This document shows, in pieces, positions 7,776 through 17,857 of a stretch of 61,986 nt of DNA. The first letter of the stretch is position 1; the number at the start of each line of letters is the position of its first letter. Source of the stretch: Croceifilum oryzae (lineage in GTDB: Bacteria > Bacillota > Bacilli > Thermoactinomycetales > Thermoactinomycetaceae). Made by a program: the position numbers and the translations under genes. The stretch is taken from NCBI RefSeq assembly GCF_030814315.1, contig NZ_JAUSUV010000015.1:1-61986 (forward strand), written 5' to 3'. Below the pieces are notes generated by a model. It was not told the DNA's origin. It was given only the letters and a program-made list of their open reading frames with translations, and ran no database searches.

Positions 7776-8507
7776 ATGTCTGATATGCAAGGGAAAGTGG
7801 TTGTTATTACGGGGGCAAGTAGTGGAATAGGGGAAGCGACGGCGCGTTTGCTCGCAAGTCAAGGCGCTCATGTTGTCATGGGAGCGAGACGGTTAGAGAG
7901 ACTAGAGGCTCTGGTAAGTGAGATTCGGGCTGAAGGTGGTTCGGTGGTATATCAAAAGCTGGACGTGACGGTATTAGAAGAAATGAAGAGAATCATCCGT
8001 TTAGCTCAGATTAAGTTTGGATGTATCGATGTGGTAATAAACAATGCTGGCGTGATGCCGGTCTCGCTTTTGGAAGTACTCAAGATCGATGAATGGAATC
8101 GGATGATCGATGTCAATATTCGTGGTGTTCTACATGGTATTGCGGCGGGGCTTCCGATTATGAAAAAACAGGGATTCGGGCATTTTATCAATGTTGCTTC
8201 CACAGGTGCCTATGAGGTAACTCCAACCGCATCTGTGTACTGTGCTACCAAATATGCGGTTCGAGCAATCACCGATGGCTTGCGGCAAGAAGTGGGAAGC
8301 GATATCCGCGTGACGCTCGTTTCACCAGGTGTAACGGAGTCGGAGTTAGCTGAAAGCATCACGGATGAGGATGCTAGGCAAATGATGAAAGAGTATCGAC
8401 GTAATGCGCTTCCTGCATTAGCGATAGCACAAGCGATCTCTTATGCCATTCAACAGCCGGCTAATGTGGATGTGAACGAACTCGTTATCAGACCTACTTC
8501 CGCTTGA
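7776..8507 (+). CDS. Short-chain dehydrogenase/reductase
   Basis: NAD(P)-dependent oxidoreductase of the classical SDR family, 243 residues. Present are the cofactor motif TGASSGIG (about 12-19), NNAG (about 89-92), the catalytic serine in NVASTGA and the YCATK pair (Y and K of the YxxxK motif). An Arg in GARR after the second strand suggests preference for NADP. The substrate is unknown. It probably forms a transcription unit with the preceding lipoprotein and is controlled by the divergent AraC regulator. A terminator hairpin follows at once. Confidence 0.92.
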   Translation: MSDMQGKVVVITGASSGIGEATARLLASQGAHVVMGARRLERLEALVSEIRAEGGSVVYQKLDVTVLEEMKRIIRLAQIKFGCIDVVINNAGVMPVSLLEVLKIDEWNRMIDVNIRGVLHGIAAGLPIMKKQGFGHFINVASTGAYEVTPTASVYCATKYAVRAITDGLRQEVGSDIRVTLVSPGVTESELAESITDEDARQMMKEYRRNALPALAIAQAISYAIQQPANVDVNELVIRPTSA

Positions 8508-8528
8508 TTTGAGTTGGTTGAACAATGA

Positions 8529-8567
8529 AAATGGCTTGAGAACCCATAATGGATTCTCAAGCCATTT
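8529..8567. terminator. Terminator hairpin, copy 3 of a repeated sequence
   Basis: A 14-bp stem AAATGGCTTGAGAA / TTCTCAAGCCATTT lies between two converging genes (the dehydrogenase and the protease) and serves both. The core matches 26 of 29 bases of the copy at 5341-5383. Confidence 0.8.
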
Positions 8568-8573
8568 GTTGAT

Positions 8574-9776
8574 TTAACGAGAATGAAGCAGTGCCTTGTA
8601 AGCATTTACTCTTCCAAACTTCCAATATTCGCCTGTTCCAGGGATTTTATCTGCACTTTCTTCGAGTGCGGAGCGAATTTGTGTGTTGGAGAGACCTTTG
8701 GAGGCTAGGAGTGCGGCTACACCTGATACGTTAGCGGTAGCCATCGAGGTTCCTTCTTTGGTCGTATAAGGGTCTTCCGGATTCCAACTGGTCGGAATAG
8801 TCGACATGATGCCAACTCCTGGTGCTGCTACATCTACTGTCGTTCCATAGTTAGAGCGACTCCATTTTGCATCGTTTGAATCCGTTGCGGCGACGGAGAT
8901 CGAGTTAGGGTAGGCAGCTGGATAATAAGGCTCCGAAGTAGAAGAGTTTCCTGCTCCTGCTACGACCACGACTCCTTTGTCCCAAGCGTAGTTGACTGCA
9001 TCTTCTAATACTTGAGCAGGGATTGACATCGCGATGCTGAGATTGATGACTTTCGCGCCATGATCAACAGCATACGTAATTCCATTTGCAATGACCTCAC
9101 TGTATGAATATCCATTTCGATCGAGTACACGAACGGAGAGTACTTTCACGTTTGGAGCTACTCCAGCCACGCCAATGTTGTTATTGGTTTGGGCAGCGAT
9201 GGTTCCTGCTATATGCGTACCGTGTCCCAGCTCATCGTTGCTTGGATCATTATCACTTTGTACAAAATCATAGCCTGCGATGACCTTTCCCTTTAGGTCA
9301 GGATGATCGCTTTGCACGCCTGAATCAACAACAGCTACTACGGTATCATTGGTTCCGCGGGTAATATCCCATGCTTCTGGAATCTGCATTTTTTGCAGAG
9401 GTGCGTTTTGGTTGGAAGAGTAGTAGTGATCATTGGGAGTCCATACTGCTTGTGAAACTTTGCTTGTCTCTGCATATTCCACATTCGGCATTTTACGATA
9501 TTCTTGTAATGCTTCTTGTACAGATTTTCCTTGTACTTGAATGACTTCAAAGCCAATTTGTGAATTGCGAGAGAGTACTTTCGCATTTTTTTGTTGATAG
9601 AGACTGTTTTTTTGTTCTGTAGAAACTTCTTTTTTAAATTTGACAATGATTTTTTCATTTTCAGTTGTATTTGTTTTATTGGGAGCTGCTTGTGCGGTAA
9701 GTGAGCTCGCCAATGATAGGGAGGAAATTAGTATTGCAATCATTAACAAAGATAACCCGTGTTTTATACGTTTCAT
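8574..9776 (-). CDS. Secreted subtilisin/thermitase-like serine protease
   Basis: A 400-residue pre-pro-protease. A signal peptide (about 1-30, ending AQAA) is followed by an I9-type inhibitor propeptide (about 40-105) and the S8 catalytic domain. The triad is D151 (VVDSGVQ), H185 (HGTHIAG) and S344 (GTSMATA), with oxyanion N277 in GAGNSS. The mature domain begins near VWTPNDHYY, as in thermitase. A role in extracellular protein degradation is expected. It is monocistronic, ends at a shared bidirectional terminator, and the 5' region is divergent from the germination operon. Confidence 0.95.
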   Translation of the reverse strand: MKRIKHGLSLLMIAILISSLSLASSLTAQAAPNKTNTTENEKIIVKFKKEVSTEQKNSLYQQKNAKVLSRNSQIGFEVIQVQGKSVQEALQEYRKMPNVEYAETSKVSQAVWTPNDHYYSSNQNAPLQKMQIPEAWDITRGTNDTVVAVVDSGVQSDHPDLKGKVIAGYDFVQSDNDPSNDELGHGTHIAGTIAAQTNNNIGVAGVAPNVKVLSVRVLDRNGYSYSEVIANGITYAVDHGAKVINLSIAMSIPAQVLEDAVNYAWDKGVVVVAGAGNSSTSEPYYPAAYPNSISVAATDSNDAKWSRSNYGTTVDVAAPGVGIMSTIPTSWNPEDPYTTKEGTSMATANVSGVAALLASKGLSNTQIRSALEESADKIPGTGEYWKFGRVNAYKALLHSR

Positions 9777-9948
9777 TTTATTCTCTCCTTTTTAAGTTAC
9801 ATACGATAAAAATTGCGATTATTCCTCCTTTGTTATTTATTTTTATAACCATAACATTTTCATTAAGAAAAATGAACGAAATAACATAAATACCATAAAT
9901 AAAATGAGAATAAAAATATGTAGCTTGTTATTGATTTACTAGACTTGC

Positions 9949-9978
9949 GTATTCTTTCTATACATCACGCACATCATA
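9949..9978 (+). promoter_or_regulatory. Possible sigma-G-type promoter of the gerA operon
   Basis: GTATT (9949-9953), an 18-base spacer and CATCATA (9972-9978) match the forespore sigma-G/F pattern GHATR-N17/18-CATHHTA at all but the last base of the -35. It ends 19 bases before the gerAA start. Forespore expression is what is known for gerA-type operons. Confidence 0.45.
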
Positions 9979-9997
9979 ATCTTGTGGTGGTGAGTAT

Positions 9998-11608
9998 ATG
10001 AAAATGAGAAAGTTGCGCTTTCTACGTGATCAGAAACGGAAGAAAATATTGGAGCAACAGAGTAAAAATAAAGTGGAAGAACGATCTGAAAATAAAGGTA
10101 TTTCTAAGAATCTGGACGAGAATCTGGATTTTCTAAAGAATGTATTTGGAAACTCGACAGATATTATTACGCGAACGTTTGCCATGAAAACACCAGACCA
10201 TTCAACGGGTGCGGTTATTTATATCGATGAGATGGTGAATAAGGATATTACTCATAACTATATTTTGCGACCGTTGATGCAAGAGGAAATTCAGGATCAA
10301 ACGGACATATGGAAAAATGTTGTCCAGAAGTTGATCGAAGCAGGAGAGGTCAAGGAAATTACGAAGATGAAGGAGGTCATCAATGGGATTTTAAGTGGTG
10401 ACACGATCTTCTTATTGGAAGGGACGACCCGAGCTCTCGTGATTGGAACGAAGGGCTGGACAACGAGGAGTGTCGGGGAGCCTCGTGCGGAATCTGTAGT
10501 GCGTGGACCTCGTGAGGGTTTGAGTGAAACTTCTACTTTTAGCTTGGCTATGATTCGGCATCGAATGAAAGATCCAGATCTCCGAATCCAATCTTTTGTG
10601 ATTGGCGAACGGACGCAAACGGCGGTCTCTCTTTTATATGTGGAAGGATTAACGAACGAGCAGATTGTGGAGACGGCCAGAAATAGGTTAAAGGATATCA
10701 AGATTGATGGGATTTTAGAAACAGGGTATCTAGAGGAATATTTGCAGGATCAAACATGGACACCGTTTCCGCAAATCCAAAATACAGAGCGTCCTGATTC
10801 GGTAGTGGCACATCTACTAGAAGGAAGAGTGGCTATTTTGGTAGATGGATCGCCCCATGCTTTGATTGCTCCTGCTGTTTTTACCCAATTTTACAATAGT
10901 CCTGAGGATTATTATGAGCGTTATCTTATCTCTAGTTTCTTAAGGCTGATTCGTCTATTTAGTTTTGCGATTGCCTTGTTATTGCCTGCTTTTTATATCG
11001 CCTTTGTCTCGTTTCATCCTGAGTTGATTCCAGACCAATTATCCATCGCAATGGCTGCGGGAAGGGCATCTGTTCCTTTTCCATCTATTGTCGAGGCACT
11101 GTTGATGGAAGGAAGTATTGAGGTGCTCAGGGAGGCAAGTATTCGCTTGCCGGGACCGATTGGACCCACGATCGGTATCGTAGGGGGCTTGGTAATCGGT
11201 ACATCGGCCGTACAAGCAGGCCTAGTATCGCCTGCGATCGTGATTGTGGTTGGGATGACGACGATTAGTTCGTATGCCAATCCTAGTTATAATGCGGCGA
11301 TTAGTATTCGTTTGCTAAGGTTTCCACTCATGATTGCCGCTTCGATCCTAGGGCTGTTTGGGATCATGATTGCGCTGATGTTGATGATTCTTCATATGGT
11401 GCAAATTCGCTCGTTTGGTGTACCTTATATGACCCCGTTTGCTCCGCTTCGTTGGGGGGCGGTGAGGGACGCTATAGTCCGTGTTCCGTGGAAGTATATG
11501 AATGCTCGTCCTAGTTTCTTGAAGCCACAGGATCGATATAGACAGAAAAACCTGAGCTCAGAAGAAGCTGTGAAGACAGGGAGGGATGCGTCTAATGACA
11601 CCAAATAA
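9998..11608 (+). CDS. gerAA: Spore germination receptor A subunit (GerA family)
   Basis: 536 residues, a subunit of the nutrient receptor in the spore inner membrane that triggers germination. A soluble N-terminal domain of about 300 residues is followed by membrane segments (about 315-345, 385-430 and 435-475). Conserved blocks include GREPRAESVVRGPREG-like residues (seen as GEPRAESVVRGPREG) and RLPGPIGPTIGIVGG. It is the first gene of a tight three-gene A-B-C operon; its end overlaps the next gene by 14 bases. The germinant cannot be predicted. Confidence 0.93.
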   Translation: MKMRKLRFLRDQKRKKILEQQSKNKVEERSENKGISKNLDENLDFLKNVFGNSTDIITRTFAMKTPDHSTGAVIYIDEMVNKDITHNYILRPLMQEEIQDQTDIWKNVVQKLIEAGEVKEITKMKEVINGILSGDTIFLLEGTTRALVIGTKGWTTRSVGEPRAESVVRGPREGLSETSTFSLAMIRHRMKDPDLRIQSFVIGERTQTAVSLLYVEGLTNEQIVETARNRLKDIKIDGILETGYLEEYLQDQTWTPFPQIQNTERPDSVVAHLLEGRVAILVDGSPHALIAPAVFTQFYNSPEDYYERYLISSFLRLIRLFSFAIALLLPAFYIAFVSFHPELIPDQLSIAMAAGRASVPFPSIVEALLMEGSIEVLREASIRLPGPIGPTIGIVGGLVIGTSAVQAGLVSPAIVIVVGMTTISSYANPSYNAAISIRLLRFPLMIAASILGLFGIMIALMLMILHMVQIRSFGVPYMTPFAPLRWGAVRDAIVRVPWKYMNARPSFLKPQDRYRQKNLSSEEAVKTGRDASNDTK

Positions 11609-12815
11609 CTCATCACAACCTTCTCAGTCAGCTTCCTCTAAAAAAGTCGATCATCGGGGCAGTCTTTCTTCCTATCAGATTTATGTCTTGGTTGTGCTCT
11701 CTATTATTGGAGCGCCTTTGCTTAACTTCCCTCGCTTTGTGGCCACGGAAGCGGGAGCAGATGGAGTCTGGCTAAGTGTGATATCAGGTTTACTCGTTAC
11801 GGGCTTTGTTTTCATGGTTAGTAAGCTTTGTCAACGTTTTACAGGACAGACATTTGTACAGTTTATCCCGGAGATTTTTGAAACGAAGCGCATGAAATGG
11901 TTTGGCAAGGGGATCGCTAGTCTCATTATTATTGGGTTTGCCTTGTACTGGATGAACCAGATTTCGTTTCAAGTGCGATTATTTAGTGAAGCGACGAATA
12001 CTACCTTGTTACCCAAAACGCCGATTGAGGTTACGATTATAACGCTATTGCTTGCGTCTACCTTAGCTTCTTATTCTCGTCCGGCAGTGATTGGAATGTT
12101 AAATGAACTTTTATTTCCGATCATTTTAATTCCCTTTGCACTACAATTATATGTTGTGTTTAAAAAAGGAGATTGGGTTCATATTTTTCCTCTCTTCCAG
12201 AGTGATTGGAAGGGGTTGTGTAAAGGGATATTGTCAAATGGTCTAGGCTTTTCTGGATTTGAAGTGTTGTTTTTAATAATGGGTTACAGCCAAAAAGTGG
12301 ATCATTCTTCCAAGGTGAACACGAGGGCTATGCTGACGGCTGCGATACTACTTTCGAGTACCGTCATTGCGCAATACTTTGTCTTTGGAGTAAATGCACT
12401 ATCTAAGAATCTATGGTCTGCCCTCGATTTTTACAAAGAGGTACGACCTGAATTGTTAGTCATCGAGCGAATCGAGGCATTTGTACTGGGGATTTGGGTC
12501 GTGATTGCTTTTATTGCGATCACGAATTTGCAGTTTGTCTTAGTTCGAACCATCTGTGAAGCGTTTCATGTGAAAGAAGAACAAACAAAATATGTGGCCT
12601 GGTCATTATTTCCTTTTTTCTATGGAGGAGCGATGGTTTCAGAAAATATAAGTGATTTCTTCGCCAAGTTTCAGGAGCACAGCTATGTTGGTTTTATCTT
12701 CTCCATCGTGATACCGATCTTGCTATTTTTGCTAGCGATCATTCGTCGTAAGAGATCCTCACCTAAGAAAAAAGACCAGAAAGGAGGAGAAAATCATCAT
12801 GCGACATCTACCTAA
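11595..12815 (+). CDS. gerAB: Spore germination receptor B subunit (amino-acid permease-like)
   Basis: 406 residues with about ten membrane segments, of the GerAB/amino-acid permease fold that forms the germinant-binding subunit. ATG at 11595 is chosen because GGGAGGGA (11578-11585) stands 9 bases ahead; an earlier in-frame ATG at 11586 would touch it. It overlaps gerAA by 14 bases and gerAC by 17, which indicates translational coupling. Confidence 0.92.
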   Translation: MTPNNSSQPSQSASSKKVDHRGSLSSYQIYVLVVLSIIGAPLLNFPRFVATEAGADGVWLSVISGLLVTGFVFMVSKLCQRFTGQTFVQFIPEIFETKRMKWFGKGIASLIIIGFALYWMNQISFQVRLFSEATNTTLLPKTPIEVTIITLLLASTLASYSRPAVIGMLNELLFPIILIPFALQLYVVFKKGDWVHIFPLFQSDWKGLCKGILSNGLGFSGFEVLFLIMGYSQKVDHSSKVNTRAMLTAAILLSSTVIAQYFVFGVNALSKNLWSALDFYKEVRPELLVIERIEAFVLGIWVVIAFIAITNLQFVLVRTICEAFHVKEEQTKYVAWSLFPFFYGGAMVSENISDFFAKFQEHSYVGFIFSIVIPILLFLLAIIRRKRSSPKKKDQKGGENHHATST

Positions 12816-13938
12816 GGTACTCATTTTCATGCTGATCTTTCCTCTTCTGTCTGGTTGTTGGGATCGAAGAGAGATAGAAGATCGATCATTTGTGTCGGCT
12901 ATTGCGATTGATAGTGCGGAAGAGGAAGGACAAGCAGAGATTAGCGTTCAAATTCCGATTCCAAACAAGGTAACGGGAGGCGGAAGCGGCGGAGGTGGGG
13001 GTGATTCAGCGGACGGAAAAGGACCGAGTGGACCTTTTGAACTCTTGTCGGGAGTTGGAAAGACGTATACAGAAGCCATGCATCAGATTATTTCTTCTGC
13101 CAACGATCCATTATTTTTTGGAAATATGCAGGTAATCATGATTTCGGAAGAGCAGGCGAAGAAAGGAATTGAGCCTTTTATGGATGCACTGAAGCGTACT
13201 TCTGAAGTTCGTCGTCAATTGTACCCAGTGGTTGTGAAGGGAAAGGCAAAAGAGGCACTTAATATAAAAGTACCGTCAGAAGAGATTCCGACCAACTACA
13301 TTCGCGGAATGCTACGCTCCGGAACCAAAAATGGTATTTTTACGGATGTTACATTTGGTCAACTATTGATTGATATGGAGATTCCTAATTGCCAGTTTCC
13401 TGTCATGAATTACCTTGAACCCATTGAAGGAGGATATAAGTGGGACGGGGTTGCTGTATTTAATAGAGATAAAATGGTTGGCATGATCCATGGAAGAGAG
13501 GACATTGCGGGAGTTCTTCAAGTCAGAACCAATCAAAGAGGGCATGTTGTAATCGCCCCACGCTCGGATGGTGCGATCGCATTTCATCCCTATCGAAGTG
13601 GTCGAAAGATTAAGGTGAAGCCAGATGGTTCCATCGAGATCCACATAGAAGTGACTGGATTTATCCAAGAAAAAACATCCAAAGATGACCTATCGAAGGT
13701 GGAAGTGATACAAGATGTGAGTAATCAAGTAGCAACGATTTATCAAGATCGGATGAAAAGATTGATTACTCGCTCGCAAAAAGAGTTACAAGCAGATGTT
13801 TTAAACTTGGGAAAGTATGTGAGGGCCTATCAACCGAAGTTTTATAATAGCATCAACTGGCAAGAGGAGTATCCGAATATCCGGATTACAACCAAGTACC
13901 ACGTAACAATTCATCGGTATGGGATTAGCTCAGACTAA
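12799..13938 (+). CDS. gerAC: Spore germination receptor C subunit, lipoprotein (Ger(x)C)
   Basis: 379 residues with a lipoprotein signal ending LLSGC (Cys about 20), followed by the family's WDRREIEDRSF opening. A Gly/Ser-rich insert (GGGSGGGGGDSADG, about residues 56-70) interrupts the first domain and is longer than usual. The C-terminal part carries the usual mixed fold ending in a Y-rich stretch. Ribosome site AAAGGAGGAG lies inside the end of gerAB. It completes the receptor, and no D subunit gene follows. Confidence 0.92.
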   Translation: MRHLPKVLIFMLIFPLLSGCWDRREIEDRSFVSAIAIDSAEEEGQAEISVQIPIPNKVTGGGSGGGGGDSADGKGPSGPFELLSGVGKTYTEAMHQIISSANDPLFFGNMQVIMISEEQAKKGIEPFMDALKRTSEVRRQLYPVVVKGKAKEALNIKVPSEEIPTNYIRGMLRSGTKNGIFTDVTFGQLLIDMEIPNCQFPVMNYLEPIEGGYKWDGVAVFNRDKMVGMIHGREDIAGVLQVRTNQRGHVVIAPRSDGAIAFHPYRSGRKIKVKPDGSIEIHIEVTGFIQEKTSKDDLSKVEVIQDVSNQVATIYQDRMKRLITRSQKELQADVLNLGKYVRAYQPKFYNSINWQEEYPNIRITTKYHVTIHRYGISSD

Positions 13939-14064
13939 CTTGTCAAAAATTCGAAACAAGAAGAGCGGAAAAAGGGGGTTATTTCCTTTTCTTTCCCGTT
14001 ATGGATTGATATAATAGGGAAAGTTTTCTAAAAGGATTGATGAAGAACAAATTAGGAAGAACTG

Positions 14065-15117
14065 GTGAAAAAAGTTATGAAACCATTTGCATATGATTTA
14101 GATTTACCTGAATGGCAAAGTTGGATGAAAGAGCATGGTGAGCCAGAGTTTCGTGCTGGACAAGTCATGGATTGGTTGTATGGAAAACGAGTGAATTCTT
14201 TTGAAGAGATGAGTAATCTCTCTAAGAAGCTCCGTGAAAATTTAGCAGATGCTTTTGAGCTACAACCTTTGAAAATTATCACCTCTCAAGAATCACAAGA
14301 TGGAACGATTAAGTTTTTATTTGGATTGGTCGACGATCATGCGATTGAAACAGTGGTTATGCGTCATAATTACGGAGTAAGTGTTTGTGTAACGACTCAG
14401 GTAGGGTGCCGGATTGGATGTACATTTTGTGCCTCTACTCTGGGAGGTTTGAAACGGAACCTAACAGCGGGTGAGATCGTGGCTCAAGTGATGACTGCCC
14501 AAAAAGCACTTGATGAATCAGAGGAGCGCGTGAAATCGGTCGTGATTATGGGTTCTGGTGAACCATTTGAAAATTATGATGCCACGATTCAGTTTGTTAA
14601 AATTATCAATTCACCAAAAGGGCTTAACATCGGGCAACGTCATATTACGGTATCGACAAGTGGTGTGGTTCCGAATATTTATCGTTTTGCAGATGAGGGT
14701 TGGCAGGTTGGGTTGGCGATCTCTCTACATGCACCGAATCAAGACGTACGCTCTAGCTTAATGCCGATTAACCGTAGGCATCCGTTGGCTGAGCTGTTGG
14801 ATGCTTGTTGGTATTATCTACGGACGACAGGTCGCAGGCTCACATTTGAATATGCGCTTATTGGTGAGAAAAACGATCAATTGGAGCATGCACATGAACT
14901 GGGGAAATTGTTACAAGGAATGAACTGTTTAGTAAATTTGATTCCGGTTAACTATGTACCGGAGCGCGACTTTACACGAACCTCTCGGAATCAGATTTTC
15001 GAGTTTAAAAAAGTATTGGATTCCTATAAAATCAATACGACCATTCGCCGTGAACAAGGGCACGATATAGACGCTGCCTGCGGACAATTACGTGCCAAGC
15101 ATAATAAATTAGTCTAA
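14065..15117 (+). CDS. rlmN: 23S rRNA (adenine-2503-C2)-methyltransferase
   Basis: Radical-SAM enzyme that methylates A2503 of 23S rRNA and some tRNAs. The iron-sulfur motif CxxxCxxC is seen as CRIGCTFC, with the SAM-binding GSGEP, and a C-terminal Cys in DAACGQLRA is the expected methyl-carrying residue. Length 350 is typical. GTG at 14065 with AGGAAG upstream is used; ATG at 14077 is an alternative. It opens the order rlmN-stp-prkC-rsgA known from Bacillus. Confidence 0.95.
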   Translation: MKKVMKPFAYDLDLPEWQSWMKEHGEPEFRAGQVMDWLYGKRVNSFEEMSNLSKKLRENLADAFELQPLKIITSQESQDGTIKFLFGLVDDHAIETVVMRHNYGVSVCVTTQVGCRIGCTFCASTLGGLKRNLTAGEIVAQVMTAQKALDESEERVKSVVIMGSGEPFENYDATIQFVKIINSPKGLNIGQRHITVSTSGVVPNIYRFADEGWQVGLAISLHAPNQDVRSSLMPINRRHPLAELLDACWYYLRTTGRRLTFEYALIGEKNDQLEHAHELGKLLQGMNCLVNLIPVNYVPERDFTRTSRNQIFEFKKVLDSYKINTTIRREQGHDIDAACGQLRAKHNKLV

Positions 15118-15289
15118 CTGAACCCAAATCGTTTACAATATAATATAGAGTTAGAGTACCCTGAACGAAGAAGGAGATATAGCTCCTATCTTCTTCTTCC
15201 ATTTTCAAGATGACAGAAATGAAAGGTATTTCTTCACATATGGTTCTCACGAATTTTAGGAATGCCGATGGGAAAGGGGTAAAGCCGCA

Positions 15290-16030
15290 ATGGAGATTGC
15301 ACACCGAACAAATGTCGGTCTCGTGCGTGATTTAAACGAGGATAGTGCTGTTCTCGTCCGCCGTGAAGATGGGTCAGTACTTGCAATTGTGGCAGATGGT
15401 ATGGGTGGACATCAAGCTGGAGAAATTGCCAGCCAGACAACGGTCAAGGTGATTGAATCCACCTTACAAAGTGAAAATTTTCAAGTCTCCACAGAAGAGC
15501 GGACTAATGCCATACTGAGTGCGGTTGGAAAAGCAAATGCAGAAGTGTTTTATCTATCGCAAAATAATGAGCAATATCAAGGGATGGGCACTACAGTAAT
15601 CGCGGGTATTATGGATTCAAGTGAGGTTGTACTGGGTCACGTAGGGGATAGCCGTGCTTATATGTTACATAAAGGTGGTCTCTATCAGCTCACGGAAGAT
15701 CATACATACGTGAACTTGCTACATAAATACGGGCAAATCACGACAGAGGAAGCGAAGAACCATCCTCAACGAAATATGGTCGTAAGAGCGATTGGTACTG
15801 CTGAGGACGTAGAAGTGGATCTGATTCACACTCCATGGAATCCAGATGACATGTTGCTTCTGTGTTCTGATGGCTTAACCGATATGGTTGCCGAACGCGA
15901 GATTGGATTAGTTTTATCAAGTGATATCACGATCGAAGAAAAAGCTGATGAACTAATTCAGCAAGCCATACAAGCAGGTGGCAAAGATAATATTTCCGTA
16001 ATCCTACTAAAGAATACAGAGATATTTTAA
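15290..16030 (+). CDS. prpC: PP2C-family serine/threonine phosphatase
   Basis: 246 residues, metal-dependent phosphatase partner of the PASTA kinase encoded next. Metal-binding motifs of bacterial PP2C are complete: DLNEDSA, ADGMGGH, HVGDSRAYM, CSDGLTD and GGKDNIS. It acts in the cytoplasm to reverse kinase signalling linked to cell-wall state, translation and spore germination. The kinase gene starts 26 bases downstream, in the same operon. Confidence 0.95.
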   Translation: MEIAHRTNVGLVRDLNEDSAVLVRREDGSVLAIVADGMGGHQAGEIASQTTVKVIESTLQSENFQVSTEERTNAILSAVGKANAEVFYLSQNNEQYQGMGTTVIAGIMDSSEVVLGHVGDSRAYMLHKGGLYQLTEDHTYVNLLHKYGQITTEEAKNHPQRNMVVRAIGTAEDVEVDLIHTPWNPDDMLLLCSDGLTDMVAEREIGLVLSSDITIEEKADELIQQAIQAGGKDNISVILLKNTEIF

Positions 16031-16056
16031 ATAGGCTGAGGAGGAGCAAAGTAATT

Positions 16057-17817
16057 ATGCGGATGGAAGGGAAGAGACTGAGTGGTCGTTACGAGATCCT
16101 AAACAGGATCGGTGGCGGTGGGATGGCAGTCGTGTATAAGGCAAAAGACATGTCTCTTCATCGTAATGTAGCAGTGAAAGTGCTTAGTGAATCGCTCAGT
16201 AATGATTCAGAATTTATTCGTCGTTTTAGTCGCGAAGCTCAAGCAGCAGCTAGTTTGTCTCATCCGAATATTGTAAATGTATATGATGTAGGAGAAGACG
16301 ACTATACCCAATTTATCGTAATGGAATTAATCGAAGGTCCTACTCTTAAGCAACATATCCAAGAACAAGGACCCCTTTCGGTAGAAGAGGCAGCGGAGAT
16401 CGCGATTCAAATCTGCGATGGGTTATCCAATGCCCATGATAACGGGATTGTTCACCGGGATATCAAGCCACATAACATCTTACTCGGTGCAAGTGGTCGC
16501 GCAAAAGTAACCGACTTTGGGATCGCGCGGGCGGCAAGTTCCTCGACGATTACTCAAACAGGGTCCGTCATGGGATCGGTACATTATTTCTCACCCGAAC
16601 AAGCACGTGGCGGAGTCATTACCGAGAAGTCGGATATCTACTCCCTCGGTGTTGTGTTTTATGAGATGCTTACAGGCAAACTTCCGTTTGATGGTGATTC
16701 AGCCATCGGGATAGCCTTGCAACATTTGCAAGAACCAGTACCCGATCCAAAAGAGCTCAACTCAGACATTCCCGATAATATCGTGAAAATCTTACTCCGT
16801 TCGATGGAAAAAGATCCGGAGATGAGATATACGTCCGTAAGAGCGATGATGCAAGATATTCGCTATGCGCTACAAATCGGACATCGCAATGAATTTACTT
16901 GGGGTAGTACTAAGGAATCACGTACCAAAGATTTTTATTCAACCGTTCCGTTAACGGGCGATACAAATCTTTCAAAAAAATCATCTGACACAGACTCAAT
17001 TCCAGCAAAGCCCAATAAATTCCGAAGCGGAAATGAGCTACAGGAAGAAGAGCGGAAATTCGATCGCCCAGCAACCTCTCATACAGGGAAGTTTGGACTA
17101 ACGAAAAGCCGGATCGAAGGACTCCGTAACATTCCTGTTGGAGAACAGACCGTTCTTCAAAAAACAGTCGTCTGGTTAGACGACGTGCAACAAAAGCTAC
17201 CATGGTGGAAAAAAGCAATTTTTGGACTCATTAGCGTCGTACTCATCTTTGCCCTCGCTTTATGGCTCTTTAATGCGGCTATCGGATTCCTCGGTCGCGA
17301 TAATAAAGGTGGTGCTAGTCCAGCATCCGAAAGCAGTTCTCAGGCTCAAGAGAAAGAGCAAAAGACGGCTGCTGATTTTAAAGGAAAGCCAATAGGAGAT
17401 TTAAAGAAGTGGGCGAAGGAACAAGGGCTTAAAGTGCAGGACACATATAAAGAAAACGACCAAGAGAAAGATACAGTGATTGATGTGACGGAGAAAGGGA
17501 AAACGCTAGTGGTCACTGTAAGCGCTGGGCGCAAGGGGGAAACTACTACTGGGAGTAGTGCTAATACTGTCCCTGATTTTGTGGGGCTTCCAGCTACAAG
17601 AGCACAAGCAAATGCTGCAGCTGCAGGATTAACTCTTGAATATGATAATAGCCATTGTTGGACGGACACAACAGGTGGCAGGGCAGCACGTGGTGCTATT
17701 ATTGAAACGGTTCCAAAAGCAGGGGATCCAATCCCAGATGATAAAGTGATTCATGCTTGGCAAAATGTTAATAAACAATGTAGTAAGCCCCCTCCTTCAC
17801 AAGGCGGATCCTGGTAG
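16057..17817 (+). CDS. prkC: PASTA-domain serine/threonine protein kinase
   Basis: A 586-residue membrane kinase. The kinase domain (about 10-270) has the glycine loop GGGGMAVVY, K41 in VAVKVL, catalytic D135 in HRDIKPHN and DFG at 153-155. A single membrane segment lies at about 386-412, followed by an external part with one ordinary PASTA repeat (about 440-495) and one divergent final repeat containing two Cys (about 505-575). The family usually has three or more PASTA repeats, so the external sensor is short here. Known homologues sense muropeptides and promote spore exit from dormancy. Confidence 0.93.
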   Translation: MRMEGKRLSGRYEILNRIGGGGMAVVYKAKDMSLHRNVAVKVLSESLSNDSEFIRRFSREAQAAASLSHPNIVNVYDVGEDDYTQFIVMELIEGPTLKQHIQEQGPLSVEEAAEIAIQICDGLSNAHDNGIVHRDIKPHNILLGASGRAKVTDFGIARAASSSTITQTGSVMGSVHYFSPEQARGGVITEKSDIYSLGVVFYEMLTGKLPFDGDSAIGIALQHLQEPVPDPKELNSDIPDNIVKILLRSMEKDPEMRYTSVRAMMQDIRYALQIGHRNEFTWGSTKESRTKDFYSTVPLTGDTNLSKKSSDTDSIPAKPNKFRSGNELQEEERKFDRPATSHTGKFGLTKSRIEGLRNIPVGEQTVLQKTVVWLDDVQQKLPWWKKAIFGLISVVLIFALALWLFNAAIGFLGRDNKGGASPASESSSQAQEKEQKTAADFKGKPIGDLKKWAKEQGLKVQDTYKENDQEKDTVIDVTEKGKTLVVTVSAGRKGETTTGSSANTVPDFVGLPATRAQANAAAAGLTLEYDNSHCWTDTTGGRAARGAIIETVPKAGDPIPDDKVIHAWQNVNKQCSKPPPSQGGSW

Positions 17818-17857
17818 TAAAAGCACTAAATAATAAACCCATAACTAATACACCATT

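Noticed and set aside
9338-9658. A 106-residue Lys-rich frame on the minus strand
   Set aside because: It lies wholly inside the protease gene in another frame of the same strand; composition is typical of a shadow frame and no ribosome site is present.
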